Assembly: GCF_004135385.1 (NCBI RefSeq) | Contig: NZ_CP035493.1 | Span: 3,167,440-3,231,439 of the forward strand | From: Xylanimonas protaetiae | GTDB lineage: Bacteria; Actinomycetota; Actinomycetes; Actinomycetales; Cellulomonadaceae | Length of the DNA: 64,000 nt | Reading direction: 5' to 3' | In this document: positions 59,690-64,000 of the stretch, one piece after another | Numbering within the stretch: the stretch's first letter is position 1 | Layout of the letters: each line of letters begins with the position of its first letter | Translations under genes and position numbers: made by a program | The notes under the pieces: generated by a model | What the model was told of the DNA's origin: nothing | What the model saw: the letters and a program-made list of their open reading frames with translations, nothing else | The model's database searches: none

Positions 59690-62600
59690 ATGGACCTCGA
59701 GACGGCCCGACAGCAGAACGTGCTCGAGCTGCGCATCCACGGGATCTCCAACACGCCGCCGTGGGGCATCCTGGACGTCGGCAAGGACGAGGTCGTCACG
59801 AGCGAGGGCGACAGCTTCGGCACGTTCTGGGAGCTGACGCCGGCCGCCGACGCCCGCGACCGCCGGCTCCGGCCCGGCCAGCTGCACCACATCCCTCCGG
59901 ACGTGCGACGGGAGGCCTACAGCTGGGGGGCCATGGCCCGCGCGGTCCTGCCGACGGGCGCCGGCACCGCGGCGCGCGTGTGGGCCGCGGTCATCCGTGC
60001 CATGCGGGCGGGCGTCGTCCCCTTCGGCCTCACCAACGCCGGCTACTGGGCCCGCCGCGTGCCGCGGACGCCCGCGGACCGCGTGGACCACGGCAGCGCC
60101 CCGGAGCCGACGGCAGCCATGGTGCGGCTCTTCGGTCTGGCGATGACGTTCCTCATGGTCTCGGCCGCGACGACGGTCGCCGTCCTCCTGGTGGGCGCGC
60201 AGTGCTACGCCGACGTCGCCGGCCGGCCGTCCACCTGCCGCGAGGTGCCGGGCCTCGGTTTCCTGGGGTCGCTGGAGCGCGGCCCGCGCGCGGCCGTGCT
60301 GTCCCTCGTGCCCGTCCTCGTGATCGTCGCTCTGGTGACCGCGGGACGCTCCACCCAGGCGAAGTTCGACGAGCGGGTGTCCGCGGCCAGGGCCGGGGAG
60401 GGGCTGCCGCGCACCGCCGGCCCGCTGCTGTACCGGCCCGGCTTCTGGGCGCGCCGCCCGTCCGGTCCCACCATGCTCGTCACGCAGCTCGGCGCGTCGA
60501 TGGCCCTCGTCGCGGTGCTGCTCTCCTGGACGTCCACGCGCCTCGCCGTGCAGACCGGCGTCATGATCGCCGCCGCGGCCGTCATCGGCGTCGCGGCCCT
60601 GCTCGTCTGCCTGCGCACCGACGACTACGGCGTCGAGGTCACCCCGGCGGCGTGGCGCGGCGCGGCCTCGTTCGTCGTCCTGGGGGCCGGGTTCGCGACC
60701 TGGGTGCTCGCCGCCGTCGTCTCCGCCGCTCCCCAGTGGTTCACCGACGCCCAGGTCGCCGCCCCCACGTACGTCGGCATCCGCATGGCGCCCTCGGTCG
60801 TCGGCGTGTTCCTCATCGCCGTCGCGGCGACCGGCCTGGTCTGGCGGCACTCCGGCACGGCCGCGCTCGTCGGGTGGACCCTGGTCCCCGTGCTCGCGAC
60901 CGCCGCAACGGCGGTCCTCGCGCTGACCAGGAACAACCCGCAGGTCAGCGCCGACGTGCGGGACGCGCTCCTCTTCGGCGCGACGGGCCTGATCGCGCTG
61001 CCCGCCCTCGTGGCCCTGGGGCGCCGCGCCCGCCGCACCCACCCCCACGAGGGCTGGAACGGGTCGGGACCCGGCATCTTCCTGCTCGCCGCCACCGGGC
61101 TCGGGTCGGTCTACTCGAGCCTGACCGTGCTCGGGGCGCGGTCGCTGCTGGACGGCGACCAGGAGCTCCAGGTGCCGTCCGCGTTCGCCGAGTTCGCGAT
61201 GGCGTCGGTGCTCATCCTCGCGCTCGTCGTCGTCCAGCTCGTCGTCGTGGCGCTGCCCTCCATCGGGCGCGTCGTGGGGAAGAACCCGCGGTGGATCCCG
61301 GCCTCCCCGGGCACGGTCGGTGACCGCCGCGGGCCGACGGCCTGGTCGTGGGTCGCGATGGAGCTCGCCGAGTGGGAGACGGACGTCCGCGGACGGGGCG
61401 TCAAGCTCCTGCGGCGCCGGCCGGCGGGGGAGCGCCCGTACCCCGCGGACGCTGTCAACCCGGTCGGGCAGCGCGTGCAGCGGCACCGCCAGCAGGCCGC
61501 GCTCGCCCAGCGCGGCGAGATCGCCGTCAACGTCGTGGCCGCGGCGTGCTTCCTCGCGCTGCTGGCCGCCGTCCTCATCGCCGTCCGCGAGGACGCCGTC
61601 GCCGGGATCGTGCTGTCGCCCACCGTCGAGGACTTCCTCATGGCGCGTCTCGCCGTGCCGTCCGTCGGCCTGATCACCACGGCCCTCGTCGCGAGCGCCG
61701 TCAGCGGCATCACCACGCGCGCGACCGTGGCCGTCGACGTCCTGTGGGACCTCCTGTGCTTCCTGCCGCGCAGCGCGCACCCGCTCGGCCCGGCCAGCTA
61801 CGCCGAGCGGGCCGTGCCGGAGATCCGCGGCCGCGTCGACGCCTGGCTGCACGGCGCCGACCTGCCCGCGAGCACGCCCGCCGAGCGGGCCGAGCGCAGC
61901 GCGATCGCCGCCCGGCGTCGCGTGGTGCTCTCGGCCCACTCGATGGGGTCCACGATCGCCGTGGCCGCCGTGCTCATCCGGGCGGGCAACCCGGTGCCGT
62001 CGATCGACGTCGGCGACGACGTCCACGACCCGATGCGCGCCGACGACGTCGTCGAGCAGCACGAGGGCGCCCCGGACCGCGGGGACCGGCACGTCGGCCT
62101 GCTCAGCTTCGGGTCGCAGGTGCGCGCGTACTTCGGACGGTTCTTCCCCGAGCTGTTCGGGCCCGCGACGCTCGGCACCCGCCCGTGCACGGGCCCTGCC
62201 TGGCGCGGGGACCCCTGGGCTCGCCAGACGACGACCACCGCCGTCGACCACGAGCCTCCTCCCGCCTCGCTCGCCGACGTGCTCGCGGGCGGCCCGGGCC
62301 TGCCCGCGTGGGTCAACCTCTGGCGACGCACCGACGTGCTGGGCTTCCCGGTCGACTCCTACGCCGGGAGCCCCATCGACCGCGGGGCGGAGGAGGTCGA
62401 CCGCGGCTCGTACCTGCTCGACGTCGACGGTCACAGCACCTACTGGCGCGCGCTGGCGTACGACCGGGGCTTCGCGGAGGTGCTGAGCCGGCTCGCGCCC
62501 GTCCCGCCGCTCCCCCCGGCCCCTGCCGCCCCTCCTGCGGACGACGGGAACCACGTCCGCCAGGACGGCCGGCCGGCCCGCTGGCGCGCGTTCGCGGTCG

Positions 62601-62704
62601 GGGGCGTGGCGGGCCTGCTCCTCGCCGGCGTCGGCGCGCGCTTGCCCCGGCGCGACGCCGTCCGGCGGTCCGCGCCGCGCCACGCGACCGCGGCGGACGC
62701 CTAG
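59690..62704 (+). CDS. Large membrane serine hydrolase with split alpha/beta-hydrolase core
   Basis: A 1004-residue protein. LELRIHGISNTPPWG (H17-G18) is the first strand and oxyanion loop of an alpha/beta hydrolase; about 130 residues later a large block with about ten transmembrane helices begins (residues about 145-690). The rest of the hydrolase follows: VVLSAHSMGSTIAVAAV (nucleophile S751), FPVDSY with TDVLGF (candidate D882) and DVDGHSTYW (candidate H915), ending in a final TM-like helix. Substrate unknown; likely a membrane lipid or cell-wall ester. The start at 59690 is supported by AAGGGGAGG; an upstream GTG is less likely. Confidence 0.85.
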   Translation: MDLETARQQNVLELRIHGISNTPPWGILDVGKDEVVTSEGDSFGTFWELTPAADARDRRLRPGQLHHIPPDVRREAYSWGAMARAVLPTGAGTAARVWAAVIRAMRAGVVPFGLTNAGYWARRVPRTPADRVDHGSAPEPTAAMVRLFGLAMTFLMVSAATTVAVLLVGAQCYADVAGRPSTCREVPGLGFLGSLERGPRAAVLSLVPVLVIVALVTAGRSTQAKFDERVSAARAGEGLPRTAGPLLYRPGFWARRPSGPTMLVTQLGASMALVAVLLSWTSTRLAVQTGVMIAAAAVIGVAALLVCLRTDDYGVEVTPAAWRGAASFVVLGAGFATWVLAAVVSAAPQWFTDAQVAAPTYVGIRMAPSVVGVFLIAVAATGLVWRHSGTAALVGWTLVPVLATAATAVLALTRNNPQVSADVRDALLFGATGLIALPALVALGRRARRTHPHEGWNGSGPGIFLLAATGLGSVYSSLTVLGARSLLDGDQELQVPSAFAEFAMASVLILALVVVQLVVVALPSIGRVVGKNPRWIPASPGTVGDRRGPTAWSWVAMELAEWETDVRGRGVKLLRRRPAGERPYPADAVNPVGQRVQRHRQQAALAQRGEIAVNVVAAACFLALLAAVLIAVREDAVAGIVLSPTVEDFLMARLAVPSVGLITTALVASAVSGITTRATVAVDVLWDLLCFLPRSAHPLGPASYAERAVPEIRGRVDAWLHGADLPASTPAERAERSAIAARRRVVLSAHSMGSTIAVAAVLIRAGNPVPSIDVGDDVHDPMRADDVVEQHEGAPDRGDRHVGLLSFGSQVRAYFGRFFPELFGPATLGTRPCTGPAWRGDPWARQTTTTAVDHEPPPASLADVLAGGPGLPAWVNLWRRTDVLGFPVDSYAGSPIDRGAEEVDRGSYLLDVDGHSTYWRALAYDRGFAEVLSRLAPVPPLPPAPAAPPADDGNHVRQDGRPARWRAFAVGGVAGLLLAGVGARLPRRDAVRRSAPRHATAADA

Positions 62705-62757
62705 GTCCGCCCGCAGGTGCGGTGGCGGGCGGGCGGTCCGTCCGCGACGATCGGGAC

Positions 62758-63147
62758 GTGCTCGCCCTCCTCGTCGTCGCGGCCCTGGTCGCCGCGCTGG
62801 TCCACGTCTACATCTTCGTGCTCGAGACCCTGCGCTGGGAGGCCGAGGCGACCCGGCGGGTCTTCGGCACCACGGCGCAGGAGGCAGCCACGACCCGGCC
62901 GCTCGCCGCGAACCAGGGTGTGTACAACCTCCTGCTGGCGCTCGTCGCCGCGGTCGGCGTCGTGCTGCTCCTGGCCGTGCGCGACGGCGACGCGGGTCCC
63001 GCGCTGGTCCTGGCGGCGTGCGGGTCGATGCTCGTCGCCGCGACCTACCTGGTCGCGACCGACCGCACGAAGGTGCGCGCGGCGGCCGTCCAGGGCACCG
63101 CACCGCTCGTCGCGGTGGTCGCGACGCTCGTGTGGCTGGCGGCCTGA
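62758..63147 (+). CDS. DUF1304 membrane protein
   Basis: A 129-residue protein with four TM helices. The diagnostic DUF1304 segment LVHVYIFVLETLRWEA, then RRVFGTTAQEAATTRPLAANQGVYNLLLAL (longer than I can quote), is present near residues 15-65. Function unknown; family is widespread. GTG start, 53 bases after the hydrolase gene, ribosome site weak. Confidence 0.88.
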   Translation: MLALLVVAALVAALVHVYIFVLETLRWEAEATRRVFGTTAQEAATTRPLAANQGVYNLLLALVAAVGVVLLLAVRDGDAGPALVLAACGSMLVAATYLVATDRTKVRAAAVQGTAPLVAVVATLVWLAA

Positions 63148-63157
63148 CGGGCGACCG

Positions 63158-64000
63158 TCAGGTCACCGCCCCGACGTGCCACGGGATGAACTCCTCCGTG
63201 CCGATCGTCAGGCCGGCGATCTGGAGCTCCTCGGACACCGGGCGGCGGCCCGAGGCGACGTCGAGGATCAGGTCGAAGATCTCCCGGCCCACCTGCTCCA
63301 GGGTGGCGGTCCCGTCGACGATGCGGCCCGCGTTCACGTCCATGTCCTCGGACATCACGCTGTACATCGCGGTGTTGGTCGCGACCTTGATCGACGGCGT
63401 CGGGCGGCACCCGAACACCGACCCGCGGCCCGTCGTGAACACGACGACGTTGGCGCCGCCCGCCACCAGGCCCGTGACGGACACCGGGTCGTACCCGGGC
63501 GTGTCCATGAACACGAACCCCTCGTGCGGGGCCATGCGCTCCGCGTACTCGTACACGGCGGCCAGGTCGGCGCGCCCGCCCTTGGCGACCGCACCGAGCG
63601 ACTTCTCCAGGATGGTGGTCAGCCCGCCCGCCTTGTTGCCGGGCGAGGGGTTGTTGTCCATGCTGCCGCCGCCCGCGGCCGTGTACTGCTTCCACCATTC
63701 GATCCGGTCCAGGAGCCGCTCGGCGACGGCGGGGTCCGTGGCCCGGCGCGTCAGGAGGTGCTCGGCGCCGAACACCTCGGGCGTCTCGGCCAGCGCCGAC
63801 GTCGCCCCGTAGGCGACCAGGCGGTCGGAGGCCCAGCCGAGGGCCGGGTTCGCGGTGATGCCCGAGTACCCGTCCGAGCCGCCGCAGTTGAGCGCGAGCA
63901 CGAGCTCGGAGACGTCGCACTCGGTGCGCCGGCGCTCGTCGACCACGGGAAGCATGCGCTGGATCGCGGCCACCCCGGCGGCGACGGCGGCGCGCACGCC
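63158..64000 (-). CDS. Altronate/galactarate dehydratase family protein (C-terminal part)
   Basis: The last 280 or so residues of a UxaA/GarD-type dehydratase; the beginning lies beyond the right edge. Recognisable segments are ALNCGGSDGYSGITANPALG, SMDNNPSPGNKAGGLTTILEKS and TTGRGSVFGCRPTPSIKVATN, which carry the iron/substrate site. The enzyme should dehydrate a hexonate such as altronate, feeding hexuronate breakdown. Convergent with the DUF1304 gene. Partial. Confidence 0.9.
   Translation of the reverse strand, partial: GVRAAVAAGVAAIQRMLPVVDERRRTECDVSELVLALNCGGSDGYSGITANPALGWASDRLVAYGATSALAETPEVFGAEHLLTRRATDPAVAERLLDRIEWWKQYTAAGGGSMDNNPSPGNKAGGLTTILEKSLGAVAKGGRADLAAVYEYAERMAPHEGFVFMDTPGYDPVSVTGLVAGGANVVVFTTGRGSVFGCRPTPSIKVATNTAMYSVMSEDMDVNAGRIVDGTATLEQVGREIFDLILDVASGRRPVSEELQIAGLTIGTEEFIPWHVGAVT

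Noticed and set aside
1-64000. Insertion sequences, prophage, integrases or attachment sites
   Set aside because: No transposase, integrase or phage structural protein motif was seen in any long frame.

Overview
The window is about 64 kb of very GC-rich DNA (roughly three quarters G+C by eye) with almost every gene third position G or C, many GTG and some TTG starts, and tightly overlapping genes. Gene content (PIM-lipid synthesis, PanBCD, PdxST with a Nudix gene, YebC-RuvCAB order, ECF41 sigma, YhgE/Pip transporter) points to a high-GC actinobacterium, most probably of the Cellulomonas/Cellulosimicrobium/Promicromonosporaceae type. No rRNA, tRNA, insertion sequence, phage or CRISPR array was recognised.

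Left block (1-10.7 kb, all minus strand) is a housekeeping run: thrS, HIT hydrolase, phosphatidylinositol-phosphate synthase, PIM acyltransferase, PimA mannosyltransferase, a small membrane protein, pdxS, Nudix, pdxT, yebC, ruvC, ruvA and the start of ruvB. Next (10.9-18.3 kb) come a helical small protein, a two-TM protein behind FadR-like operators, a family-5 uracil-DNA glycosylase preceded by a very long perfect inverted repeat, a pair of Gfo/Idh/MocA oxidoreductases and a P2-type cation ATPase. A pantothenate operon (DUF2520-panC-panD-panB) follows on the minus strand.

21.4-26.4 kb is a nitrite-reductase/NO island: an AniA/NirK-type copper nitrite reductase with an extra N-terminal cupredoxin, two polytopic membrane proteins, a divergent SufR-like winged-helix regulator with C-terminal cysteines and a DUF2249 protein. 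Two genes here each carry an apparent single-base loss in a C run. Then come a VanY-like carboxypeptidase, an MFS transporter, a TetR-controlled ABC transporter with three matching operators, an ECF41 sigma factor operon with its expected promoter, a membrane protein with a long Ala/Pro tail, a DJ-1 protein, a 2,4-dienoyl-CoA-reductase-like enzyme and a YhgE/Pip plus degenerate-ABC pair controlled by a TetR gene.

The most interesting region is 43.1-53.3 kb: nine overlapping minus-strand genes encoding a complete-looking nucleotide-activated heptose route (GmhA, HldE, GmhB fused to a family-2 glycosyltransferase), two heptosyltransferase-like GT9 enzymes, two other glycosyltransferases, an SDR and a NodU-type carbamoyltransferase. 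Heptose pathways are classically Gram-negative, so this suggests an uncharacterised heptose-containing, perhaps carbamoylated, surface glycan or glycoconjugate. A UXS-like epimerase converges on it and a zinc alcohol dehydrogenase lies upstream.

The right end (54.6-64 kb) holds several odd proteins: a 63-residue acidic repeat protein, a DUF2087-barstar fusion, a calcineurin-like phosphoesterase, an unknown beta-rich protein, a tandemly duplicated GntR regulator, a fructosamine kinase-like protein, a 1004-residue hydrolase with its catalytic core split by a membrane domain, a DUF1304 membrane protein and the C-terminal part of an altronate/galactarate dehydratase running off the end.
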